Source: an uncultured Clostridium sp.
Lineage (GTDB): Bacteria > Bacillota > Clostridia > Clostridiales > Clostridiaceae
DNA length: 64,000 nt
Assembly: GCF_947039605.1 (NCBI RefSeq)
Contig: NZ_CAMQZG010000001.1
Location: forward strand, 62,001 to 126,000
Direction: 5' to 3'
The notes under the pieces were generated by a model. It made no database searches, had not been told where the DNA came from, and was given only the letters and a program-made list of their open reading frames with translations. Shown here piece after piece: positions 48,162 through 55,993 of this stretch. How positions within the stretch are numbered: position 1 is the first letter of the stretch; the number at the start of each line of letters is the position of its first letter. Both the position numbers and the translations under genes were made by a program.

Positions 48162-49322
48162 CTATGCTTTTCTAGCCTTAAAATATTTTATTACATAATA
48201 TAAAATCATTCCTACTATAACACCTATAGCAAGGTCTGATGTTACTAAAACTACTATTACCGTAATAATCATAACTATTGTATCTGTAATTGGTCTTTTT
48301 GCTGCGGTAGTTATAGATGTCCAATCAAAAGTTGTTATTGCTATCATTATCATTACTGCTACAACAGCTGCAATCGGAATAAGTTTAACTATATTACTAA
48401 ATAGAACTACATATAAAACAAGAAATATTCCTACTGCTAGTGTTGAAAGTCTAGTTTTTCCACCTGATTTTGTATTTATAAATGATTGTCCAACAAGTGC
48501 ACAACCAGCCATTCCTCCTATTAATCCTGTGACAATATTACCAATTCCCTGACCAAAACATTCTCTACTTTTATTACTATCTGTTCCTGTCATATCATCT
48601 AATGCTTTTGCTGTAAGTAAACTTTCTACAGAACCAACTATTGCAAGTGATATTGCATATAAAATTATTATTCCTATATTTTTAGCTGTAAAAGCAATTT
48701 GCGGTAAATGTATTGTTGGGAATGTAAGTTCTATCCCTTTTAAATCTCCAAGATCTGACACATTTAATTTAAATATTAATACTACTATTGTGACAATAAT
48801 TATTCCTATAATAGCAGCGGGTATTTTTTTTGTTAGTAATGGGAATGTATATATAACTAAAAGTCCTATCCCAACTAATATGTACATTACTAGTCCTTGT
48901 CCCTTAAAATAATGTATTTGATCTATAAAAATAAGTATTCCAAGTGCATTTACAAATCCATGCATAACTGCATCTGGTATGTATTTTACTATTCTTCCAG
49001 CCTTAAAAAGAGCAAATAATAATTGTATTATTCCTGTTGCTACAGTTACTGGCATTATAAATTCCACGCCATATTTTCTAACTACAATAGCTAAGACAAG
49101 AGCCATAGAACCAGCTGATGCTGATATCATACCTTTTCTTGCTCCAAATAAAGCTACCATAACTGACATAGCTAAAACTGCTAAAAATGAAACTGATGGT
49201 TCAACCCCTGCAATAAATGCAAACCCTATAGTTTCAGGTATTAGTACTAAGCCTATTACTGCAGCAGAAATTAAATCTGGACCTATGTTAGAAAACCAAT
49301 CTTCTTTGATAGCTTTTAACAA
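48162..49322 (-). CDS. SulP family anion transporter without STAS domain
   Basis: A 386-residue membrane protein with about ten to eleven hydrophobic helices and SulP marks: LIPETIGFAFIAGV, HGFVNALGILIFIDQ and VGSVESLLTAKALDDM. The usual C-terminal STAS domain is absent; the chain ends with YYVIKYFKARKA. Such short SulP proteins carry sulfate, bicarbonate or dicarboxylates; substrate unknown. I choose the TTG at 49322, which has GAGGTGG about 5 bases upstream; the GTG inside that site (49331) is an alternative. Confidence 0.87.
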   Translation of the reverse strand: MLKAIKEDWFSNIGPDLISAAVIGLVLIPETIGFAFIAGVEPSVSFLAVLAMSVMVALFGARKGMISASAGSMALVLAIVVRKYGVEFIMPVTVATGIIQLLFALFKAGRIVKYIPDAVMHGFVNALGILIFIDQIHYFKGQGLVMYILVGIGLLVIYTFPLLTKKIPAAIIGIIIVTIVVLIFKLNVSDLGDLKGIELTFPTIHLPQIAFTAKNIGIIILYAISLAIVGSVESLLTAKALDDMTGTDSNKSRECFGQGIGNIVTGLIGGMAGCALVGQSFINTKSGGKTRLSTLAVGIFLVLYVVLFSNIVKLIPIAAVVAVMIMIAITTFDWTSITTAAKRPITDTIVMIITVIVVLVTSDLAIGVIVGMILYYVIKYFKARKA

Positions 49323-49580
49323 AAATACCACCTCATCTTTCGTATATTTCTTTTAGTTCATATTTTGTATCATTTAAGTTACAAATTTAGACACATAATT
49401 TAAATTCTATATAAAAAAATATTTTATGTCAATAAACTAACTTCTTCTTTTTTATAATATTTCTTAGTTTTAATATAAATATTACTTTTTATTCATTACT
49501 CATATTAAGTCTTTTATTTTAATAATTTGTATAATTATTGTATACTAATGAAGTAGCTACTCAATAAAGGAGTGTATTTT
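49323..49580. other. AT-rich divergent intergenic region
   Basis: Holds the start regions of the SulP gene (left) and the TrkA-C membrane protein (right). A plus-strand TATACT near 49540 with TTTGTATAATTATTG before it may be a promoter for the right gene. Nothing else stands out. Confidence 0.3.
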
Positions 49581-50297
49581 TTGATTTTAGTATTAACATT
49601 TTTAATATTTTTAACTATCTTTCTAATAATAATAAACTTTTTTGCTATTTTATTTAGATTAACTGGAATTCCTATGCACAAAGCAAAATTTCAAGTTATC
49701 TCATTATTAACTAGTACAGGTTATACCACTAAAGAAAGCGAAATAATTGCACAACATCCTGTTAGAAGAAAAATTGCTAGTTGGCTTATGATATTTAGTT
49801 ATCTTAGTACAGCTATCTTTATCTCATTTATCATACGAATAATTTCTCATGGTCTTGATGATGTAAAGTCTATGTCAATAACTGCTGGGTTTGTAGTTGG
49901 TTTTGCTCTTTTAGTTTTTTTAGTTATGAGAAGTTCAATTCCTGAAAAAATTGAATTAATTATTGAGCGACTTATTCTTAAATCAAAACGCTGGCATAAT
50001 CTTCATGAAGATAAATTGATAAGTGTCTTTCAAAAAAAAGGTTATGGTATTTATGAAATTTATATAGGTAAAAGTAATTATCTTATTGGCAAAAGTATAA
50101 TAGATAGTGGACTTAAAGATTTAGAAATACAAGTTTTAAGTATTGATAGAGGCGATAAACTTATTAATTTCCCATCACCTCATTATATTTTTGAAGTCAC
50201 AGATAGAATTACAGTCTATGGGAATATGACAAATATACATAACAAATTTAATTACATAAAAGTATCTGATAAAATCAAAAAAACTCCATCTGTTTAA
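49581..50297 (+). CDS. Membrane protein with TrkA C-terminal (RCK_C) domain
   Basis: The start is a TTG at 49581, 7 bases after AAAGGAG; a GTG three codons earlier touches that site. The 238-residue protein has membrane segments at about 1-25, 66-90 and 100-115, then a cytoplasmic RCK_C domain from about 150 (YEIYIGKSNYLIGKSIIDSGLKDLEIQVLSIDRGD ... ITVYGN). RCK_C domains bind small ligands such as c-di-AMP in K+ transporters. This is not a channel by itself. It may be a ligand-gated regulator of transport. Function unknown. Confidence 0.75.
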   Translation: MILVLTFLIFLTIFLIIINFFAILFRLTGIPMHKAKFQVISLLTSTGYTTKESEIIAQHPVRRKIASWLMIFSYLSTAIFISFIIRIISHGLDDVKSMSITAGFVVGFALLVFLVMRSSIPEKIELIIERLILKSKRWHNLHEDKLISVFQKKGYGIYEIYIGKSNYLIGKSIIDSGLKDLEIQVLSIDRGDKLINFPSPHYIFEVTDRITVYGNMTNIHNKFNYIKVSDKIKKTPSV

Positions 50298-50310
50298 TAG
50301 ATGGAGTTTT
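50280..50310. terminator. Bidirectional terminator
   Basis: AAAACTCCATCT / AGATGGAGTTTT with a 7-base loop and T-rich flanks, overlapping the stop of the TrkA-C gene and serving the convergent bactofilin-like gene. Confidence 0.88.
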
Positions 50311-50313
50311 TTA

Positions 50314-51033
50314 TTACTTTTTACAAACTGTTTCTTTTACTTCACTTGATTTCGCAAATTCAAATTTTTCTAGGTACTCAACTTTCTCAACTTTGCAGTT
50401 TTCACCTATAATAACTTCATCTGCAACAATAAGCTTACACTCTGTATTTTCTACAAATACTTTTTCAGCTCTTATCTCATTACATTTAAATACAGTTTTT
50501 TTAAGTTTACTAAATAATCCTTTCTTGCCTTCCATTGTCTCTATATAGACTTCATCTGCAAGAATATCATTTACACTACTTTTTTCACTAAAACTTATAT
50601 TAACATAATTGACTCTTAAGTCACTTGACATATCAACTCCACCAGCAACTTCAACTTTATCTCCTGTAAGAATACCTCTTGAAATTAATGCTCCACTTAT
50701 ACTTGCATCTGTAAACTTTATATCACCTTTTACACTTAGACTACCAGCCACTATTATCTCTTCACATATAAGTGTTTTAGAAAAACTTGCTGTTCCTTTA
50801 ATATTTAGCATACCCTCTAGTACAACTTCTTTGTCAGCAGTAAAACTTCCTGCAACCATAAGACTTTCAGATTTTATATCACCTGTTATTTCTCCAACTC
50901 CATTTACTTCAACAACCGTTGCTTCAATATTTCCTTTTATTTTCCCCATACCAGACATTATGACATCATTGTAACTTCCACCATCAACAGTTTCAAATGC
51001 TTTTACTTCTAAACTTCCACTTAATTCTTTCAT
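50314..51033 (-). CDS. Bactofilin-like polymer-forming protein
   Basis: The 239-residue protein consists of repeated short beta strands with G-D/N turns (GKIKGNIEA, GEITGDIKSE, GMLNIKGTAS, GSLSVKGDIKF), the pattern of a right-handed beta-helix found in DUF583/bactofilins. It lacks signal peptide and membrane segments. Bacillus relatives YhbE/YhbF are similar. It may form filaments near the membrane. The C-terminal 70 residues hold further repeats with Cys. Single gene. Confidence 0.78.
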   Translation of the reverse strand: MKELSGSLEVKAFETVDGGSYNDVIMSGMGKIKGNIEATVVEVNGVGEITGDIKSESLMVAGSFTADKEVVLEGMLNIKGTASFSKTLICEEIIVAGSLSVKGDIKFTDASISGALISRGILTGDKVEVAGGVDMSSDLRVNYVNISFSEKSSVNDILADEVYIETMEGKKGLFSKLKKTVFKCNEIRAEKVFVENTECKLIVADEVIIGENCKVEKVEYLEKFEFAKSSEVKETVCKK

Positions 51034-51070
51034 ACTCTAACGCTCCTTATCTTTTCTTTTGTTTATAAAT

Positions 51071-51100
51071 AAAAAAGTATCAAGGATAACCCTTGATACC
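51071..51100 (-). terminator. Intrinsic terminator of map
   Basis: GTATCAAGG / CCTTGATAC with a 5-base loop then six T on the minus strand. Confidence 0.88.
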
Positions 51101-51106
51101 TTTATT

Positions 51107-51976
51107 TTACCATGCTAAAATTTCCACACCATTTTCTGTAACTACGATTGTATGCTCAAATTGCGCTGATAATTTACCATCTGCTGTTCTTGCTATCCAA
51201 CCATTGTCTTCATCAACTTTAACTTTATAAGTTCCTATATTTATCATAGGTTCTATTGTAAATACCATTCCTGGTACAAGTATCATACCTTCACCTTTTT
51301 TACCTACATGAGCTACAAAAGGCTCTTCATGAAACTCATTACCAACTCCATGTCCACCAAAGTCTGTTACTACAGAATATCCTTTAGCTTCAACATATGA
51401 TTGTATAGCATGACCTATATCATCTATATGTCCCCAAGGTTTAACAGCCTTAACACCTAGTCTTAAAGCTTCTTTAGTTGCTTCAACAAGATTTCTAGCT
51501 TCTTCTGAAACTTCACCTATCATAAACATTCTTGAAGCATCTGAGAAATATCCATTTTTAATTGTAGATACATCTACATTAATAATATCTCCATCTTTAA
51601 GGATTATATCCTTTGAAGGTATTCCATGACATACTTCAGAATTTATTGAAGTACAAACACTCTTTGGGAATCCCATATAGTTAAGAGGTGCTGGAATTGC
51701 ATCATGAGCTACTGTATAATCATAAACTAATTTATCTATATCCTCTGTGCTCATTCCTGCCTTAATCTCTTTTGCTACAAGATCAAGAACTCCATTATTA
51801 ACCTCTGCTGATATTTTAATTCCTTCAATATCTTCAGCTGTTTTTAAGACTTCTCTTGGAGGCATTTCTTCATATGCTCTTCTTAAACTTTCGAACTTTT
51901 CATCAAATTCGAAGTGACATTTTTTATATTTTTTACCGCTTCCACACCAGCAAGCATCATTTCTACTTAATTTCAT
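51107..51976 (-). CDS. map: Type I methionine aminopeptidase with SEC-C zinc motif
   Basis: Removes the initiator methionine. The 289-residue protein begins with a SEC-C metal-binding motif (C9-W-C11-GSGKKYKK-C20-H21) that may aid ribosome binding. The catalytic pita-bread domain follows with metal ligands in NVDVST, FSDASR, GGHGVG, FTIEPM and QFEHT. The ATG is preceded by a purine-rich site. Single gene; the SEC-C form is common in Clostridium. Confidence 0.95.
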   Translation of the reverse strand: MKLSRNDACWCGSGKKYKKCHFEFDEKFESLRRAYEEMPPREVLKTAEDIEGIKISAEVNNGVLDLVAKEIKAGMSTEDIDKLVYDYTVAHDAIPAPLNYMGFPKSVCTSINSEVCHGIPSKDIILKDGDIINVDVSTIKNGYFSDASRMFMIGEVSEEARNLVEATKEALRLGVKAVKPWGHIDDIGHAIQSYVEAKGYSVVTDFGGHGVGNEFHEEPFVAHVGKKGEGMILVPGMVFTIEPMINIGTYKVKVDEDNGWIARTADGKLSAQFEHTIVVTENGVEILAW

Positions 51977-52081
51977 TTATCTCACTCTTTCTTTTTTAAA
52001 ATTATTTATTACTTTAATTATACTCCTATATGTCTATTTTGTGAACCATCTTATTGATTTCGCTTATCAAACAATTTCTAT

Positions 52082-52510
52082 TTACTTTTTATATTCCATA
52101 ACATACTCAATTTTATTTGTTTCTTCACTGAAGTTCTCTTCTATTATTTTAAAATTTTGTTTTTTATAGAATTTCACAGAACTATTGTTATCTTTATAAA
52201 CTTCCAAAGCTAAATAATCATATTTTCCCTTTGCATGGTTCATAAGTTTTGTTCCTATTCCTTTCCCTCTATCTTTATTATCAATAAAAATAGCACCAAT
52301 AAAACCTTTTTTTAAAATAGCAATAAAGCCTTTTACTATTCCCTCATCTTCATAAACATAAGTTTCACATATTGGTATATACTCATTTTTTACAACTTCA
52401 CAATTATCTATCCAATAATTTTTACTGATAAAATCATGTGCTATTATTGATGTTTCAAGCCAAATTTCCATAATTCTATCTATATCTTTATTTTCTAAAA
52501 TTCTAATCAT
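52082..52510 (-). CDS. GNAT family N-acetyltransferase
   Basis: A 142-residue acetyltransferase with acetyl-CoA loop DRGKGIGTKLMNHAK (about 83-97) and the late NNSSVKFYKKQNFKI motif. Substrate unknown. It resembles small-molecule or protein N-acetyltransferases of the YjaB/RimI type. Confidence 0.85.
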   Translation of the reverse strand: MIRILENKDIDRIMEIWLETSIIAHDFISKNYWIDNCEVVKNEYIPICETYVYEDEGIVKGFIAILKKGFIGAIFIDNKDRGKGIGTKLMNHAKGKYDYLALEVYKDNNSSVKFYKKQNFKIIEENFSEETNKIEYVMEYKK

Positions 52511-52544
52511 ACTACGCCCCTACTTTTATATTAATTCTTTACGT

Positions 52545-52700
52545 GAACTACTCACCACTTAGCTAAAGCTTGAAGTGGGAGAATTCTCTCAAATTAAGTT
52601 AAAAGTTCTTTCATTTAAATTCTTCAGTTATCTTCAGCTAATTTTATATAAATTTTACCATAACCTAAAAAACTAGGCTACTCATAATTCTCTCATTAGA
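52545..52700. repeat. Palindrome resembling an IS200/IS605 end (possible relic)
   Basis: CCACTTAGCT / AGCT-TG-AAGTGG (52555-52578) makes a hairpin with a 2-base loop and a TG bulge. Read on the minus strand the hairpin is followed by GTGAGTAGTTCACG, a pattern like right ends of IS200/IS605 elements. About 110 bases away GAGAGAATTATGAGTAG partly repeats the sequence beside the hairpin. No transposase remains. This is pattern memory, not a search result. Confidence 0.35.
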
Positions 52701-52813
52701 TAGATATTTAATATTATTGCCAATATTTATTTGAAAAATCCCTTTAAAAACTGTACTATCTTATATAAGAGGATACTTTTAGTTTCCTCATTTTAACTAA
52801 GGAGGAGATTTTT

Positions 52814-53326
52814 ATGTTAAGTAAAAAATTATTAGATGCTCTTACAGAGCAAGTAAATTTTGAATTCTATTCATCATATACTTATTTAGCTATGTCAGCT
52901 TACGCTGAATCAATAGATTTTATGGGGGTTGCTAACTACTTTAGAGTTCAAGCTAAAGAAGAATTAGACCATGCAATGAAATTCTACGGTTATTTATTTC
53001 AAAAAGGTGGATTTGTTGAGCTTGGTAAAATAGATGCTCCAACTATCAAATATGATAATGTGAAATCTTTATTTGATGCAGCTTATCACCACGAGCAACT
53101 TGTAACAGAAAAAATATATCACCTTGCAGATATTGCAACTGAAGAAAGAGAACATGCTACACTTAGCCTGCTTCAATGGTTTATAGATGAGCAAGTTGAA
53201 GAAGAAAATAACTTTATAACTATCTTAAAGAAAGTTAAAAGATTTGAAGATAACTTAACAGGAATGTATATGTTAGATGACGAACTAGCTACTAGAGTTT
53301 ATGTTCCAATTCCAACACAAGCTTAG
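52814..53326 (+). CDS. Ferritin
   Basis: A 170-residue bacterial non-heme ferritin storing iron in a 24-subunit cage. Ferroxidase ligands fit: E17 (QVNFEFYSSY), E50 and H53 (AKEELDHAMKFY), E94-region glutamates, and EEREHATLSLLQWFIDEQVEEE. AAGGAGGAG precedes the ATG. Single gene with a long terminator. Confidence 0.94.
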   Translation: MLSKKLLDALTEQVNFEFYSSYTYLAMSAYAESIDFMGVANYFRVQAKEELDHAMKFYGYLFQKGGFVELGKIDAPTIKYDNVKSLFDAAYHHEQLVTEKIYHLADIATEEREHATLSLLQWFIDEQVEEENNFITILKKVKRFEDNLTGMYMLDDELATRVYVPIPTQA

Positions 53327-53335
53327 TATATAAAT

Positions 53336-53387
53336 AAGGTGTTTAATAAGTTTAGTTTAATCTAAATTTGTTAAATGCCTTTTTTTC
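53336..53387 (+). terminator. Intrinsic terminator of the ferritin gene
   Basis: AAGGTGTTTAATAAGTTTAG pairs over 20 bp with CTAAATTTGTTAAATGCCTT when G-U pairs are allowed, then a T run. Confidence 0.85.
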
Positions 53388-53409
53388 TTTTTTAAATTTA
53401 ATTATAAAA

Positions 53410-53437
53410 AAACCTAGTAGATAAATCTACTAGGTTT
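53410..53437 (-). terminator. Terminator of rnpB
   Basis: AAACCTAGTAGAT / ATCTACTAGGTTT with a 2-base centre, then T on the minus strand, directly after the RNase P RNA. Confidence 0.88.
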
Positions 53438-53439
53438 CT

Positions 53440-53781
53440 ATGGTGCGACCAAGGCTATAAGCCGGGTCCTGTATTAGACAATCATCTATCTACGACTGCT
53501 GTTGCCAACAGCCTCTAGCGACACACCCGAGGACTGAGCGGGTCACTCTTAAATGCCCTCTTATCGGTCTTGCTTCAAGTAGGGTTTACATAGCTATAAT
53601 GTCACCACTATACTGGTGCGCTCTTACCGCACCGTTCCATCCTTACCTAGTAAACTAGGCGGTCTATTTCTGTTGCACTTTCCTTAGGGTCACCCCCACT
53701 GGCCATTAACCAGTACCACGCCCTGTGAAGCCCGGACTTTCCTCCCCTTATTTCTAAGCGGCGATTGTCTGCCTTACTCGC
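53440..53781 (-). ncRNA. rnpB: RNase P RNA
   Basis: Catalytic RNA that matures tRNA 5' ends. On the minus strand the universal GAGGAAAGTCCGGGCT is at 53729-53744 and the pairing 3' part ACAGGACCCGGCTTATAG at 53455-53472. The inner regions with stable stems (for example CCTAGTAAACTAGG-type pair near 53650) fit the low-GC Gram-positive (type B) RNA. The 5' end is set from the promoter and is accurate to a few bases. Confidence 0.95.
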
Positions 53782-53785
53782 AAGA

Positions 53786-53817
53786 ATTATATTATCATAA
53801 AAATATCTAGTTAGCAA
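53786..53817 (-). promoter_or_regulatory. Promoter of rnpB
   Basis: On the minus strand TTGCTA (53812-53817), 17 bases, TAATAT (53789-53794); an overlapping TATAAT is at 53786-53791. Transcription should begin near 53780. Confidence 0.65.
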
Positions 53818-53832
53818 GTCCAAATTTTTACA

Positions 53833-54171
53833 TTATTTATATGGATATAATAAAGCCCCCATTAAACAGACTAAAAGAGCAGCTGGAAAAGTAATTACTG
53901 CAGACATTAATATAAAACTTATAAGTCCTATACAAACTATCTTCATAGCATGTCCATCATTATGCTTATTCTGTACTTTAAATTTAGTTCCTGAACATTT
54001 TTTCTTTGCAAATATTTTTTTCGCATCACAAGAAAGTTTATAAATATCTTCTTTAATTTCATCATATCCGCTTATATTTCTTTTTTCTACTTTATACTTT
54101 TTCTTCTTACTTCCTCTATAATTATTGTCCGCCTTATAACTATAGTAAGTATATTTTGGTCTCCCAAACAT
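53833..54171 (-). CDS. Small membrane protein with basic cytoplasmic N-terminus
   Basis: A 112-residue protein. The ATG at 54171 follows AAAGGTG by 6 bases; the GTG within that site is a false start. Residues 1-75 are very Lys/Tyr-rich, and residues about 76-108 form one or two membrane helices. No family recognised. Lies just upstream of rnpB on the same strand. Confidence 0.6.
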   Translation of the reverse strand: MFGRPKYTYYSYKADNNYRGSKKKKYKVEKRNISGYDEIKEDIYKLSCDAKKIFAKKKCSGTKFKVQNKHNDGHAMKIVCIGLISFILMSAVITFPAALLVCLMGALLYPYK

Positions 54172-54287
54172 ACAAATCACCTTTTATATTACTTCTTCTT
54201 ATCATATGATATCTAACTATTTTAAGTTTCTTTAATGTAGTACTAATAACTAAAATTTTCACATTTTTTTATTACTTATTTCAAATT

Positions 54288-54336
54288 AAAAAAATCCATT
54301 TATTAAGGAGATAATCCCCCCTTATAAATGGATTTT
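54288..54336 (-). terminator. Terminator of the thioredoxin operon
   Basis: AAATCCATTTAT-AAGG and CCTT-AATAAATGGATTT pair around a G-rich loop, then T run on the minus strand. Confidence 0.8.
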
Positions 54337-54390
54337 TAATATTTGTTATTTTATATACACAAAAATAGAGACTTATTTTTTGAAATTATT

Positions 54391-55251
54391 TTATTCTTTT
54401 CTAGCTAGGTAAGAAGCTGCACTAAGTGCTGCAATATTCCCCTCACCAGCTGATTTGATATATTGATATGGTTTTCCAACACAATCACCCGCTGCATAGC
54501 ATCCTGCGATATTAGTTTTCATATTTCTATCAACATTTATATGTCCATCAACTATATCAAGACCTGGAACTAACTGTGCTGGTGATATTGAATCTTTTAA
54601 AATAAATATACCATCTGTATCAATTTCGCTAGTTTTTAATATAAGTTTATTAGCTTTAAGATTCCCTGTTATTTCAACCGGCGCATCATTAATTATTTCA
54701 ACTTTATCATTTCCAATATATTCTGTTTTGTACATTGGAATATAATAAACTTTTGAAGCAAGTTCTGAAACAAAATCTACTTCTTCTTCTGCCGCTTTGT
54801 TATGACCGATTATTGTTACAATTTTCTCCTTATATAAAGGTGCATCACAAGTTGCACAATAACCAACACCACGCCCAAGGAATTTCTCCTCCCCATTTAG
54901 AGGTTTTCCATACTCAACACCAGTTGCTAAAATTATTGACTTAGCATTAACACTTTCATTATTAACTGTTATATCAAAATAATCTCCCATTGCATAAATA
55001 GCAGTTACCTTTTTTTCAGTGATTTCAATATCCATTGCAGTTAAATGTTCTTTGAATTTTTCACCAATTTCTTTGCCATTCATACCAGCAAATCCAAGGT
55101 AATTATTTATTTTAGGCGCCTTTAAAATTTTTGAGCTTAAATTTTTATTTCCAAATAAAATAAATTTTTTATTACGTATCTTTGCATTAAGAGCAGCTGA
55201 AAGTCCAGCTGGACCACTGCCTATTATTGCTATATCATATATATTTTCCAT
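54391..55251 (-). CDS. Thioredoxin reductase-like flavoprotein, probably ferredoxin-dependent (FFTR-like)
   Basis: Reduces thioredoxin. The 286-residue protein has the FAD motif AIIGSGPAGLSAA (8-20) and redox C132-A-T-C135, then a C-terminal FAD-binding AAGDCVGKPYQ. NADPH-dependent enzymes carry GGGxSA and HRRxxxR in the second domain; here the first reads IIGHNKAAEEE and no HRR motif exists (SKVYYIPMYK). This matches the ferredoxin-linked flavin thioredoxin reductases described from Clostridium, so electrons may come from ferredoxin. It is 29 bases downstream of a thioredoxin gene. Confidence 0.85.
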   Translation of the reverse strand: MENIYDIAIIGSGPAGLSAALNAKIRNKKFILFGNKNLSSKILKAPKINNYLGFAGMNGKEIGEKFKEHLTAMDIEITEKKVTAIYAMGDYFDITVNNESVNAKSIILATGVEYGKPLNGEEKFLGRGVGYCATCDAPLYKEKIVTIIGHNKAAEEEVDFVSELASKVYYIPMYKTEYIGNDKVEIINDAPVEITGNLKANKLILKTSEIDTDGIFILKDSISPAQLVPGLDIVDGHINVDRNMKTNIAGCYAAGDCVGKPYQYIKSAGEGNIAALSAASYLARKE

Positions 55252-55280
55252 GTTAACTAACCCCTTTAATTTTTTATTTG

Positions 55281-55595
55281 TTAAAGTACTTTATTTATTA
55301 GTTCAATCATCGCAACTTTAGGTTTAAATCCAACAGTTTTTTCTTGTAAAACACCATCTTTAAAGATTAAAATAGCTGGAATATTTGTTATATCATACTC
55401 ATCTGATAAGTCAGAACAATTATCAACATTAGCTTTAATAAATGTTACATTTTCCATTTCTGATTCTAGTTCCTCTAGTACTGGTCCAAGTTTTTGACAT
55501 GATCCACACCAATCAGCATAGAAGTCTACAACTACTAGTCCTTTTTTATCAAGTACCTCTTGTTTAAATTCATTTTCATTTAAAGATTTCATCAT
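55281..55595 (-). CDS. trxA: Thioredoxin
   Basis: A 104-residue thioredoxin with active site W29-C30-G-S-C33 in place of the usual WCGPC, and the cis-proline motif TNIPAILIF. I start at the ATG at 55595, 9 bases after GAGGAGG; an upstream TTG overlaps that site. It is cotranscribed with the atypical reductase, its likely partner. Confidence 0.92.
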   Translation of the reverse strand: MMKSLNENEFKQEVLDKKGLVVVDFYADWCGSCQKLGPVLEELESEMENVTFIKANVDNCSDLSDEYDITNIPAILIFKDGVLQEKTVGFKPKVAMIELINKVL

Positions 55596-55672
55596 TTTAT
55601 TATTCCTCCTCAAGAATTTTTTTTAATTATTATATTTATACTCTACTTATGTAGACTAAATCTTTTAAAATA

Positions 55673-55771
55673 TTATTTACTCGCTGTTTTTTTTTGTGGT
55701 GTTGCATTGTTAGTACTACTTTTATCCTTAGTACCCTTCATTATTGCACACATTTTTTTAATTAATTTCAT
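55673..55771 (-). CDS. Small basic protein of 32 residues
   Basis: ATG at 55771 follows AGGAGG by 7 bases. The peptide starts MKLIKKMCAIMKG and ends NATPQKKTASK: a short amphipathic basic N-terminus with one Cys, then a polar, Thr/Ser/Lys-rich tail. It lies 77 bases upstream of trxA on the same strand, with no terminator between, so it is probably the leader gene of the operon. Unknown function. The strong ribosome-binding site is the main evidence. Confidence 0.55.
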   Translation of the reverse strand: MKLIKKMCAIMKGTKDKSSTNNATPQKKTASK

Positions 55772-55911
55772 CTTCATCCCTCCTAATGTTTAATCTAAAT
55801 TTTGTTATCCGTTTGCCTTAAATTAAATATACTCCCTATTAGAACTTCTCACAATTAGGTACTTTTAAGTAACCTTATAAATATTTTTAGCAAGAATAAA
55901 GATATTTATAC

Positions 55912-55963
55912 TAAAAAAACTCTATAGATGAGCACTTTTATTTAAGTATCTCTTCTATAGAGT
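55912..55963 (-). terminator. Terminator of the preQ1-controlled operon
   Basis: ACTCTATAGA / TCTATAGAGT with a 25-base loop, then seven T on the minus strand. Confidence 0.82.
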
Positions 55964-55993
55964 CCATTTTTTATATTTTTATATTAAATTTAT

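Noticed and set aside
53407-53790. Dense GC-richer structured region considered as rRNA/tRNA cluster
   Set aside because: The GAGGAAAGTCCGGGCT and ACAGGACCCGG blocks identify it as RNase P RNA.
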